The notes beneath the pieces were generated by a model that did no database searches, had not been told where the DNA came from, and saw only the letters and a list, made by a program, of their open reading frames with translations. A stretch of 64,000 bases of DNA from Caballeronia insecticola (GTDB taxonomy: Bacteria; Pseudomonadota; Gammaproteobacteria; Burkholderiales; Burkholderiaceae): positions 2,170,001-2,234,000 of the forward strand of contig NC_021287.1 in NCBI RefSeq assembly GCF_000402035.1. The letters are read 5' to 3'. A program made the translations under genes and the position numbers. Shown here in pieces: positions 9,243-17,949 of this stretch (its first letter is position 1; every line of letters starts with the position of its first letter).

Positions 9243-9446
9243 GTACTGAGAGTCATGCAGGCGCTGGCTGAAGAAGGCCGCACGATGATCGTCGTCGCTC
9301 ATGAGATGGGATTCGCCCGCAATGCGTCGAATCACGTCGTCTTTCTGCATCAGGGAAAGTTCGAGGAGCAAGGCGATCCGCGCGAAGTGCTGAGCGCGCC
9401 GCGCAGCGAGCGTCTGCCGCAGTTTCTTGCGGGCAGGCTCAGGTAA
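9243..9446 (+). pseudogene. C-terminal fragment of a HisP/GlnQ-type ABC ATPase
   Basis: The frame reads VLRVMQALAEEGRTMIVVAHEMGFAR and continues to FLHQGKFEEQGDP, which is the end of an amino-acid ABC transporter ATPase from after Walker B through the H-loop (AHEMGFA). The Walker A, signature and Walker B motifs are absent. The conserved sequence starts only about 60 bases after the binding-protein stop codon, so a deletion has removed the permeases and most of the ATPase. Confidence 0.85.
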
Positions 9447-9504
9447 GACAGGATCGTCCGGTCGGCGGTTAAGTTCGAATCGACGAAAAAATCCGCGCAG
9501 CTCC

Positions 9505-9535
9505 AATAAAAAATCCCTCGCCGAAGCGAGGGATT
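9505..9535 (-). terminator. Rho-independent terminator of the citrate-type symporter gene
   Basis: A perfect 10-bp stem, AATCCCTCGC (9512-9521) with GCGAGGGATT (9526-9535), closes a four-base loop that reads TTCG on the minus strand and is followed there by TTTTTATT. Confidence 0.9.
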
Positions 9536-9566
9536 GCGAGGATCTTGTCGGTTCGCCGGCGCTTCG

Positions 9567-10862
9567 TCAGGCCGTCTTGTACTGATTGCGCGCCTCCGGC
9601 GAGCGGTACAGCACGAGCGTCGCGATCAGGCCGCAGATCGCGGCCAGGCCCATCCACAGGCCCGGCGCCGCCTTGTTGCCGGTGGAGTGGATCAGATACG
9701 TCGAAATGGCGGGCGTGAAGCCGCCGATGGTCGTCGCGAGACTGTAGGCCATCGAGAAGCCGGTGGTGCGCACATCGACGGGCATCACTTCGGTCAGCGC
9801 CACGACCATCGCGCCGTTGTAGCTGCCGTACAGGAACGAGAGCCACAATTCGACCATCAGCAGCCGCGCAAACGACGGGTCCGCAACCAGCCACTGCACC
9901 GCCGGATACGACGTCAGAATGGTGAGGATGGTGAACGCCAGCAGCACCGGACGGCGGCCGATACGGTCCGACACCGCGCCCATCACCGGCAGCCACACGA
10001 GATTCGAGATGCCGACGCACACGGTCACGACGAGCGCATCGACTGCGTCGAGCTTGAGCACTTCCTTGCCGAAGGTCGGCGTGTAGGCCGTGATCATGTA
10101 GAACGACACGGTCGTCATGATGACCATGCCCATGCCGGCAATCACGATGCCCCAGTTCTGCACGATGGAGCGCGTGATCTCGCGCATGCCCGGACGATGC
10201 TTCCTCGCGAGGAACTCGTCGGTTTCGCGCAGCGAGCGGCGGATGATGAAGAGGAACGGCACAATCAGACAGCCGATCAGGAACGGCACGCGCCAGCCCC
10301 AGGCAGTCATCTGGTCGGGCGGCAGCAGGCGGTTCATGATCACGCCGATCAGCGCCGCGAACACCACGGCGACCTGCTGGCTGCCCGACTGCCACGAACA
10401 ATAGAAGCCCTTGTTGCCCTTGGTGGCGATCTCGGACAAATACACCGACACGCCGCCGAGTTCCACGCCCGCCGAGAAGCCTTGCAGCAAGCGCCCGCCC
10501 AGCACGATGATCGGTGCGAGCGCGCCGATGGTCGCGTATCCCGGCACGAGCGCGACGCACGCGGTGCCGATCGCCATCAGCGTGAGCGTGAGGATCAGGC
10601 CTTTGCGCCGCCCGTGATGGTCGATATACGCGCCGAGCACAATAGCGCCGACGGGCCGCATCAGGAAGCCCGCGCCGAACACGGAGAGCGCGAGCATCAG
10701 CGAGGCGAACTCGTTGCCGCTCGGAAAATAGGTCTTGGCAATCGCTGACGCGTAGTAGCCGTAGACCATGAAGTCGTACATTTCAAGGAAGTTTCCGCTG
10801 ACAACGCGAAACACCGTCTTGAACTTGGATTCGTTGGCGGGAGCTAGATGGGTCGTGGACAT
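9567..10862 (-). CDS. MFS metabolite:proton symporter, citrate/tricarballylate type
   Basis: A 431-residue inner-membrane protein with about 12 membrane segments from the metabolite:H+ symporter branch of MFS. The first segment reads [15 protein letters not shown], followed by the loop [10 protein letters not shown] and [16 protein letters not shown]; the C-terminal half has VSDRIGRRP. These match citrate-proton and tricarballylate symporters most closely. The start at 10862 precedes MSTTHLAP; upstream in-frame codons lack family similarity. It stands alone, divergent from the acetyltransferase gene. Confidence 0.87.
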   Translation of the reverse strand: MSTTHLAPANESKFKTVFRVVSGNFLEMYDFMVYGYYASAIAKTYFPSGNEFASLMLALSVFGAGFLMRPVGAIVLGAYIDHHGRRKGLILTLTLMAIGTACVALVPGYATIGALAPIIVLGGRLLQGFSAGVELGGVSVYLSEIATKGNKGFYCSWQSGSQQVAVVFAALIGVIMNRLLPPDQMTAWGWRVPFLIGCLIVPFLFIIRRSLRETDEFLARKHRPGMREITRSIVQNWGIVIAGMGMVIMTTVSFYMITAYTPTFGKEVLKLDAVDALVVTVCVGISNLVWLPVMGAVSDRIGRRPVLLAFTILTILTSYPAVQWLVADPSFARLLMVELWLSFLYGSYNGAMVVALTEVMPVDVRTTGFSMAYSLATTIGGFTPAISTYLIHSTGNKAAPGLWMGLAAICGLIATLVLYRSPEARNQYKTA

Positions 10863-11082
10863 GACTTTCTCGACAATCTGGAGGTGGGCGCGAGATGGTG
10901 TTTCGTAGCGTCGCGAACCGTGCGCGAGCGGGACTTGACCCGGACGCGAACCGCCGCGACGACTGAAGGCTGAGCCTGTTGCGCTTTTTGTAATAGCGGT
11001 CCTCAATCTTAACGCCTCAGCGCCTGAGCCTGCACGCAACTTCGGTTATTTTCGCCCAATTAACATTAACGCAAGCTTACAT

Positions 11083-11628
11083 ATGACTAACTTTCAGCCG
11101 ACATCGTCCTGCGACGGAGCACCGCAGGTTTCGCTGCGCGAGGCAACGACCGCCGATACCGCGCTGATCGCTGCCATGCATGCACGCAGTTGGGCATCGG
11201 CGTATCGCGGAATCCTGCCGGACGACTATCTCGATCACGGCCTGGAAGCCGAGCGCGCGGCGCACTGGGACACGCACATGAAGGCGATCGCCGCGTGCGC
11301 GGGCCGCGTGCTGGTCGCCGAACATGGTGGCGAAGCGGTGGGTTTCGTCTGCCTGCTGGCACCAGATGCGACGGGCAGCGTGCTCGTCGACAACCTGCAC
11401 GCGTTGCCAGGACACAAAGGGCTGGGCACGGGCACCGCGATGCTCGCCGAGGCTATCCGCTGGGCGCGCTCGCGCGGCGCGCGCCAATTGCATCTCTCGG
11501 TGCTCGAGCAGAACACGGCGGCAATCGGCTTTTACGAGTCGCGCGGCTGGCTGCGTGAAGCGCGTGAAGCCGATCACATGGCAGGCATTGATCTGTTTTC
11601 GCTGCGCTACGTCTACGCGCTCGACTGA
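11083..11628 (+). CDS. GNAT family N-acetyltransferase
   Basis: A 181-residue acetyl-CoA-dependent acetyltransferase. Motif A (the acetyl-CoA pyrophosphate loop) is seen in HKGLGTGTAMLAEAI, and motif B in LSVLEQNTAAIGFYESRGW. The N-terminus ADTALIAAMHARSWASAYRGIL is usual for the small-molecule or RimI-like branch. The substrate cannot be told. It is a single gene divergent from the symporter. Confidence 0.88.
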   Translation: MTNFQPTSSCDGAPQVSLREATTADTALIAAMHARSWASAYRGILPDDYLDHGLEAERAAHWDTHMKAIAACAGRVLVAEHGGEAVGFVCLLAPDATGSVLVDNLHALPGHKGLGTGTAMLAEAIRWARSRGARQLHLSVLEQNTAAIGFYESRGWLREAREADHMAGIDLFSLRYVYALD

Positions 11629-11829
11629 CATCGGCAAGCATATCGGGCGCCTAACACGGATTGCATCGGTTCATCAATAAGCATTCCTGTTAAAAATTGA
11701 CAATAGGAATAATCTGGTCGCAAGGGCCATGAGCGTTTCGTATGATTTCGGGTTGAAATTTGTTCGGCCGCTTTGCGTCCGACGCGCAATGTAGTCGCCC
11801 GCGCCCTGGCGCACGCACGTGGAATTTTC

Positions 11830-13068
11830 ATGGTCGAACCCTTGATCGTTGTGGAAGGCGATCTGCGTCTTCCGGCGGTGCGCCCGCTAATGCCCCCCCC
11901 GCTGACCTATGGGTTCGAATGGGTGCTCGCGCACACGCGCCCTGCTCAGTCGGACTCCGAAGTTTCACTGATCGCGGCGCGCGTTCATACCACTTACATG
12001 CCGACGCTCGGGGTGCCCGATTCGCACATGCCCTATCGCGCTGTGAGCGTGTGGGGCGTGTACAAAAAGCAAAGTGCACCGCGCCCCGCGCTCGACCTGA
12101 CGTCCGGCCCGCGCGCGCCCGAACGCGTCGTGAACGCGCCCGCCGATCCGATACGGCTCGCGGTCGAGACGCCCGCGGCCATCCCCGCGGCGCGTAAGAG
12201 CTTTCTCAGCCAGCCGGTCGCCATGGCCGTCGCGGCGTCCGCGGGCGCGATTCTCATCGCATGGCTGCTCTTCGGATACGGCCGGCCGGCAGGCTCGGAC
12301 GCGCCAAGCCTAGCCGCCAGCCAGACCACGAAGCCAGTCCCGCCAGTCGCGATCGCCCGGCCGGCGCCCGAACCCGCATCGGCTCCCGTGACGCTCGCTC
12401 GCATCTCGACGGCGACAGCCGTTCTGTCTACGCCGGCGCTCGCGTCGGCGTCGCCGGCGTCGTCGTCGTCGTCGTCGTCGTCGTCTGCAGTTTCCTTCGT
12501 GCCGACCGCCCCGACGAAGGCACCGGCCATGTCGTCCGCTGCACCGATCGCGCGCGTCGCCGAGACGAAGGCTTCGGCCACGTCATACGCGGCTCCGATC
12601 GCGCACGGTGCTGTCATCGCGCAAACGCATTCGCACAAGGCGACGCAGCAAGCAACGAAGCATGCCGTGCCCGTCAAGCACACGGCGGCCAAGCGCAAGA
12701 ATTCGTCCGTGCATGCATGGGCGGAGCCGACAAGACAAGGCCGCAACCGCCACGGCAAAGCGGCGGAAACGCTTCGCCCGGTCCGCACGGTTCGCGCGAC
12801 GCGCGCAATCGATTCCCGTCATTCAGGCGACGAGCGCGTCGCGGCGGTCGAGTCGTCATGGCGCGCACGGGCGGCATCGAACTACGGCAACAGCTACAGC
12901 AGCAACTACAGCAGCAGCCACGGCAACAGAATCCCGACGACGAAGGCGCCCGAGTCGCTGAATCCGGAGGCGCTGTACGCGATCCTCCAGCACTCGCCGA
13001 CGCTCGACAGCAACGCGCCCGCGTCCGGCGCACGCACGCCGCGCACGGGAGGCGCATCCGGAAATTGA
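11830..13068 (+). CDS. Hypothetical single-pass membrane protein with low-complexity Ser/Ala/Pro periplasmic region
   Basis: A 412-residue protein not recognised as a known family. About 130 residues of cytoplasmic N-terminus are followed by one membrane helix (AVAASAGAILIAWLLFGYG) and a long region rich in Ala, Pro, Thr and Ser, including a run of nine serines. A basic Lys/His-rich section and a Ser/Tyr/Asn-rich section come near the end. The layout suggests an envelope-spanning protein. ATG 11830 (MVEPLIVVEG) is preferred over 11773, although its ribosome-binding site is weak. The DUF2968 gene follows 76 bases later. Confidence 0.6.
   Translation: MVEPLIVVEGDLRLPAVRPLMPPPLTYGFEWVLAHTRPAQSDSEVSLIAARVHTTYMPTLGVPDSHMPYRAVSVWGVYKKQSAPRPALDLTSGPRAPERVVNAPADPIRLAVETPAAIPAARKSFLSQPVAMAVAASAGAILIAWLLFGYGRPAGSDAPSLAASQTTKPVPPVAIARPAPEPASAPVTLARISTATAVLSTPALASASPASSSSSSSSSAVSFVPTAPTKAPAMSSAAPIARVAETKASATSYAAPIAHGAVIAQTHSHKATQQATKHAVPVKHTAAKRKNSSVHAWAEPTRQGRNRHGKAAETLRPVRTVRATRAIDSRHSGDERVAAVESSWRARAASNYGNSYSSNYSSSHGNRIPTTKAPESLNPEALYAILQHSPTLDSNAPASGARTPRTGGASGN
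12460..12483 (+). repeat. (TCG)8 trinucleotide microsatellite inside a coding region
   Basis: Eight consecutive TCG triplets encode serines of the low-complexity region. Changes in repeat number would alter the length of the serine run without shifting the frame. Confidence 0.9.
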
Positions 13069-13144
13069 CAGAGACGAATCACAAGAGGCGCAACACAGAA
13101 CGCGCCCGGCAAGTCCGACCAACCTTTTCGGCCACGAGGCCAAC

Positions 13145-13879
13145 ATGAAGCAACCCAGTACTATCCGTTACGCGACGCTCGCGCTCGCACTTTCCGTCGG
13201 GCTCCTCGCGCTGGCCCCGAGCGCGTTCGCCGCAGCGCCGCAGTCGAAATACGGGACGAAGTCGACGCAATCCGCACAATCCGGCGACGATGCCGCCACG
13301 CAGGCATCCGCCGAGGACCTGTCCGACCTGCAAGCCGATGCCCGCGCGCCGCGCGTCGAGGGCAACATCGCCGAGTTGCAGAATCTGATGCAGGCCGGCA
13401 GCCTCATCGAATTGCGTGAAACGCGTAATGGCAGCTACGGCGCGAAGCTTTTCTTCCTCGCGCAGGACATGTTGTTCTACGTGGCGCTCTCGCAAGAAGA
13501 CCGTCTGTGGCGCGTGGTCAAGACGCAGGATCAGGTGCGTGCGGAATCGATCTACGCGCAGTTTGCCCGCAAGAGTTCCGATCTCGCCGATGGCGAAATC
13601 CGCCGCATGCAACTGGCGGCGCAGAAGTCGCTGCTCGACCGGGTGATCGCGAAATCGGCCGACCGGGCCAATCGCCTCACCGCCGACCTCGCGCTCGCGC
13701 AGCAGCAGGACTCGCAAGTATCGGAACGACAGCAGCAATTGCAGGCCGAGTCGGCCGCGCTGCAGACCGACAAGCTCGAAGCCGAACGCAAGCTGCGCGC
13801 GCTTCAGATGCAGGTCGATCAGTTGCAGCGGCAGGCGGAAGCCGGACTTGCGCCGGTGAGCGTGATGCCGTCGCGCTAA
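13145..13879 (+). CDS. DUF2968 domain-containing exported protein
   Basis: A 244-residue protein with an N-terminal signal peptide (ending SAFAAAP) and the DUF2968 core found in Burkholderia and relatives: IAELQNLMQAGSLIELRETR, then FYVALSQEDRLWRVVKTQ. The last hundred residues are a predicted coiled coil rich in Gln, Ala and Leu. GAGG lies at a normal distance before the ATG. The function is unknown; the signal peptide puts it in the periplasm. It probably shares a transcript with the membrane-protein gene upstream. Confidence 0.85.
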   Translation: MKQPSTIRYATLALALSVGLLALAPSAFAAAPQSKYGTKSTQSAQSGDDAATQASAEDLSDLQADARAPRVEGNIAELQNLMQAGSLIELRETRNGSYGAKLFFLAQDMLFYVALSQEDRLWRVVKTQDQVRAESIYAQFARKSSDLADGEIRRMQLAAQKSLLDRVIAKSADRANRLTADLALAQQQDSQVSERQQQLQAESAALQTDKLEAERKLRALQMQVDQLQRQAEAGLAPVSVMPSR

Positions 13880-13904
13880 GCGCCTCTTTTCTCGCGCAGG
13901 AAAC

Positions 13905-13938
13905 GCAAAGGCCCGCTCGAATCCGAGCGGGCCTTTGC
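13905..13938. terminator. Bidirectional terminator between convergent genes
   Basis: A 15-bp stem, GCAAAGGCCCGCTCG with CGAGCGGGCCTTTGC, around loop AATC. It lies between the 3' ends of the DUF2968 gene and the convergent peptidase C26 gene, with short T/A runs at the base of the stem. Confidence 0.75.
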
Positions 13939-13971
13939 GCATGATGCGGCCAATACAATCGATGCCGTTCC

Positions 13972-15360
13972 TCAGAAGCGCGTTTCCCGCGCCACGCGCA
14001 GGAACGTATCGAGCAGCGGCGTGCAATCGAGCAATTCCGCGCCGCCCGCCCGGTGGAACTCCGGGTGCCACTGCACGCCGACCACGAACGGCGACTTCCG
14101 GTAGCGCACCGCCTCGATGATGCCGTCCGACGCCGACACCGCCTCGATGTTCAGATCGCGTCCGAGCGTCTTCACCGCCTGATGGTGGATCGAGTTGACG
14201 ATCGCCTCACGCTGGTTCGGGAACATGTTGACGAGCGTGGAGCCGTCCGGGAAGCGAATGGAATGGCGATGCTGGTCGTACTGCTCGTTGACGTGGATGC
14301 CGGCCGTGGGGACATCGGTGGCGATATCGCCGTAGAGCGTGCCGCCGAATGCCACGTTGATCAGCTGACAGCCGCGGCACACGCCCAGCACCGGCTTGCC
14401 CGACTCGACGAACTCATGCAGCAGCTCCAGTTCGTACATGTCGCGCACGCGGTCGCCCGGCCATTCCGGCCGCGTCGCGGCTTCCTCGTACGACTGCGGC
14501 GAGACGTCCGCGCCGCCTTGCAGCAGCAGGCCGTCGAGATGCTTCGCATAATCGCGCAAACGGATGTTGCTCGGATGCAGCATGCCCTGATGCCCGACCG
14601 TCGGAATCATGAAGACGAGCACATCGCGCGACATGACCCAGTGCGCGATCGATTCCTCCAGATACTGCAGCGTCTTGCCGCGCAGACCCTTCGCACCCGG
14701 CTCCGGATGAAAAATGCGCGCCGACACGCCGATGCGCAACGTGCGCTGTGTGATGCGCTGCCCCGCGCGGTCGAAAATCTGCCGCGCCCGCGCCGCGATA
14801 ATGCGCCCGAACACCGACCACGCCGAATCCGATTGCTTCAGATAAGCGGGCTGCGGCGGCGCGCTCGCCTGCTCGGTGGCGGGCAGCGGCGGCGGGTTGA
14901 GCTTGCCGAAATCGGGCGCTTCGGCGATCTCGGGAGGAAAGCCGACGGCGGGCGACGGAGCGGTGCGGCCCGTCGGGGAATCGGTTGCGGCGGAGTGCGC
15001 GTTGGTGCTCGCGGCCTCCGCTTCGGTCGCCGATTCGAGATTTTCGGCGAGGCTCGCCTTGGATTCCGCGACGGTGCGATGCGGCTCGCGTACGGCGGCC
15101 TGCGCGGAACTCGCGCGGGCTTCGCGGGCGGCCTGCTGCGCGTCATCCTGGCGGGCCTGCGCCTTGTCGACAGGCTCCACGTTCGATGCGCTCGAAGGCG
15201 CATCCGTCGACGCGCGCTCGGTTGCGCTCGCTTGAGGACCGGGCGCGGCCGCCGCCGCTGCGGCCGCGGGCGACGCCGTGGGATTCGCGCCGTCTCGTGT
15301 CATTTCGCGCTGGCGCGCGTCGGTGCTGCTTGCGTCGTTGGACGTTTTGTTATCGCTCAT
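13972..15360 (-). CDS. Class I glutamine-amidotransferase-like hydrolase (peptidase C26, PuuD-like) with long N-terminal extension
   Basis: A 462-residue protein. Residues about 208-460 are a PuuD-like gamma-glutamyl hydrolase domain with nucleophile Cys328 in GVCRGCQ and the His432/Glu434 pair in QWHPEF. PuuD hydrolyses gamma-glutamyl-GABA in putrescine breakdown, and related enzymes hydrolyse other gamma-glutamyl compounds. The first 175 residues are Ala/Ser/Glu-rich low-complexity sequence with a polyalanine run, which the usual 250-residue family members lack. No polyamine catabolic gene is adjacent, so the substrate is uncertain. Confidence 0.82.
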   Translation of the reverse strand: MSDNKTSNDASSTDARQREMTRDGANPTASPAAAAAAAAPGPQASATERASTDAPSSASNVEPVDKAQARQDDAQQAAREARASSAQAAVREPHRTVAESKASLAENLESATEAEAASTNAHSAATDSPTGRTAPSPAVGFPPEIAEAPDFGKLNPPPLPATEQASAPPQPAYLKQSDSAWSVFGRIIAARARQIFDRAGQRITQRTLRIGVSARIFHPEPGAKGLRGKTLQYLEESIAHWVMSRDVLVFMIPTVGHQGMLHPSNIRLRDYAKHLDGLLLQGGADVSPQSYEEAATRPEWPGDRVRDMYELELLHEFVESGKPVLGVCRGCQLINVAFGGTLYGDIATDVPTAGIHVNEQYDQHRHSIRFPDGSTLVNMFPNQREAIVNSIHHQAVKTLGRDLNIEAVSASDGIIEAVRYRKSPFVVGVQWHPEFHRAGGAELLDCTPLLDTFLRVARETRF

Positions 15361-15519
15361 TCCGATTTCGGGCTTCAGGCCGCAAGGAGAATGGACAGAG
15401 GTCGATTATCCGCCTCTGAACCGGACGGGGCAAACCAGCACACAATTGCTCACATAGGCTCACATTATCGCGGGAACCCGCGATACGCGCTTCTCAGGGC
15501 TATCCCGTGACAGACACGG

Positions 15520-17277
15520 TCAGTGATCGCGCGGTTCCTCGAAGGTTTCGCGCAAGGCGATCTGCATCGTCGCGTGGATTTTTACGCACCAGCGCCACAG
15601 CACGGTCAGCAGGAGCGCCGCGCACAGCAGCACGCCGATCATCAGCCCGAACGGCGGGAGAATGCCGCCCGACAATGCCGCGACCAGCAGAAAGACGCCG
15701 AACATCGCGACGATCGGAATGAGCCCGGAAATCGCCGAGCGGATCGCGCGCGTGAAGCGCCCCGCTTTCGCGGGCTGCACGCTCACTTCGGCGAGCAACA
15801 GCGCAAGCGATTCGAGCTTGCGATACACGGCGACCAGAAACGGCAACGCGACGATCAGCGCCGCGCCCCACAACACCACGCGCTGCGTGTTGTCGGTTTC
15901 GAGCCAGCGCGCGAGATGGGCGGACGCGAACGGCGCGGCATAAGACGCGCCCAGAAAAATCGCCGCGACGAGCGCCAGATTCACCGCGATCTGAAGCACG
16001 ATGCGCTTGGTCATCGAGAAGAGCGTCGGTCCGCCGCTCGCGGGCGTGAGACTCGCGAGCCATTGCGAATACAGACCGAAGGTGTTGGCGAGCGGCGCGG
16101 GCATGGCGCGGGCGAGGCGCATCGTGAGCGGATCGGCGGCGCGCATCAGATACGGCGTGAAGAGCGTCGTCAGCGCGGACACGGCCACCGCGATCGGATA
16201 GAGAAAGCTGCTCGTGACCTTGAGCGACAACCCAAGCGACGCGATGATGAACGAGAACTCGCCGATCTGCGCGACGCTCATGCCCACGCGCATCGCCGTG
16301 CGTCCGTCTTTGCCCGCGAGAAACGTGCCGAGCCCGCACGACACGATCTTGCCCAGCACCACCGCGACCGTGATGACGGCGATCGGCCACGCATAGTCGA
16401 CCAGCACCGCCGGATTCAGCAGAAGCCCGATGGTGACGAAGAAGATCGCCGAGAACATGTCGCGCACCGGCGCGATCAGATGCTCGATGCGCGCGAGATT
16501 CTTCGACTCCGCCATGATCGCGCCGATCAGAAACGCGCCGAGCGCGATCGAATAATCGAGCTTCACGACGAGCAGGCAGAAGCCGAAACAGAAGCCGAGC
16601 ACGGTGACGAGCAGCATCTCGTCGCTCTTCGCGCGCGCGACGTAATTGAGCGCACGCGGCACGGTGAGAATGCCGACCACGAGCGACACCGTCATGAACA
16701 GCAACAGCTTGCCGAGCGTGACGACCGCGATGCCCGCGCTCACCGAGCCCGTCTGCGCGATGCCCGAAAGCAGCACGAGCATCGCGATGGCGAGAATGTC
16801 CTCGACGATCAATATGCCGAACACGAGCTGCGCGAAGCCCTCGCCTTTCATGCCGAGTTCGGAAAGCGCCTTCACGATGATGGTCGTCGACGAAATGGCG
16901 AGCATCGCGCCGAGGAAGAGCGAGTCCATCGCGTTCCAGCCGAACCAGCGCCCGATCTCGTAGCCGATCCAGATCATCAGCACGATTTCCGAGAGCGCCG
17001 CGACGAAGGCCGTCGCGCCGACCTTGAACAGCTTGCGCAGGCTGAATTCGAGCCCGAGCGAAAACATCAGGAAGACGACGCCGAGTTCGCCGAGCGTCTG
17101 GATGGTCTGTTCGTCGTGGATGAGATTGAACGGCGGCGTGTACGGCCCGATGATCACGCCCGCGACGATATAACCGAGCACAACCGGCTGCCGCAGGCGG
17201 TGGAACAGCACGGTCACGACGCCCGCAATGGCCATGATCACCGCGAGATCCTGGATGAAGCCGATCGCGTGATGCAT
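15520..17277 (-). CDS. Monovalent cation:proton antiporter, CPA2 family (KefB/YbaL-like)
   Basis: A 585-residue integral membrane protein with about 12-13 helices of the Na+/H+ exchanger fold. Typical segments are VLGYIVAGVIIGPYTPPF, LGVVFLMFSLGLEFS, SSTTIIVKALSELG and FGILIVEDILAI, the last with the ion-binding acidic residues of this family. A further pair of helices and a short cytoplasmic tail follow; the usual KefB/C RCK (TrkA-N) nucleotide-binding domain is absent. ATG 17277 is used, with AAGGA upstream. Expected role: K+ or Na+ efflux and pH homeostasis. Confidence 0.88.
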   Translation of the reverse strand: MHHAIGFIQDLAVIMAIAGVVTVLFHRLRQPVVLGYIVAGVIIGPYTPPFNLIHDEQTIQTLGELGVVFLMFSLGLEFSLRKLFKVGATAFVAALSEIVLMIWIGYEIGRWFGWNAMDSLFLGAMLAISSTTIIVKALSELGMKGEGFAQLVFGILIVEDILAIAMLVLLSGIAQTGSVSAGIAVVTLGKLLLFMTVSLVVGILTVPRALNYVARAKSDEMLLVTVLGFCFGFCLLVVKLDYSIALGAFLIGAIMAESKNLARIEHLIAPVRDMFSAIFFVTIGLLLNPAVLVDYAWPIAVITVAVVLGKIVSCGLGTFLAGKDGRTAMRVGMSVAQIGEFSFIIASLGLSLKVTSSFLYPIAVAVSALTTLFTPYLMRAADPLTMRLARAMPAPLANTFGLYSQWLASLTPASGGPTLFSMTKRIVLQIAVNLALVAAIFLGASYAAPFASAHLARWLETDNTQRVVLWGAALIVALPFLVAVYRKLESLALLLAEVSVQPAKAGRFTRAIRSAISGLIPIVAMFGVFLLVAALSGGILPPFGLMIGVLLCAALLLTVLWRWCVKIHATMQIALRETFEEPRDH

Positions 17278-17486
17278 CAAACGAATCCTTACAAAAATAT
17301 AACGAAAAAGTCATGTTACCGCACGGATACGAAAATCCTGCGGTCCGGCAAACAATCAGCGGAAAAAATTCGGGGACGATGACGCGCATCGCGCTGGTGC
17401 ACGCGCGCGCTCGAAGAACTTATGCGGGATGTTGCGAACGGCCCGCGCGGCGTGGCGGGCCGGATGCTGATGAAAACGCGCGGCGC

Positions 17487-17837
<351 letters not shown>

Positions 17838-17949
17838 TCAGATATCAATTCAAGGGTTCGGGAAAGTGTCGTGTCCGCGTGCGGACAGATGCTTTCGATT
17901 CTAGTCGCGTTCAGCGCGCTCGTGGGTCGATGTCGATACGCGCGTCGCG

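Noticed and set aside
9470..9485. A tRNA T-arm-like GTTCGAATC
   Set aside because: No acceptor stem, anticodon arm or D-arm can be drawn around it.
12460..12483. TCG array considered as a CRISPR or phase-variation tract
   Set aside because: There are no spacers, and a three-base repeat cannot switch the frame.
15523..17382. A 619-residue plus-strand frame opposite the antiporter gene
   Set aside because: The product is almost only Arg, Glu, Asp and His, the mirror of a hydrophobic membrane protein in GC-rich DNA.
17439..17462. CGGCCCGC/GCGGGCCG hairpin after glnB
   Set aside because: It has a stem but no T run on the minus strand, so it was not listed as a terminator.
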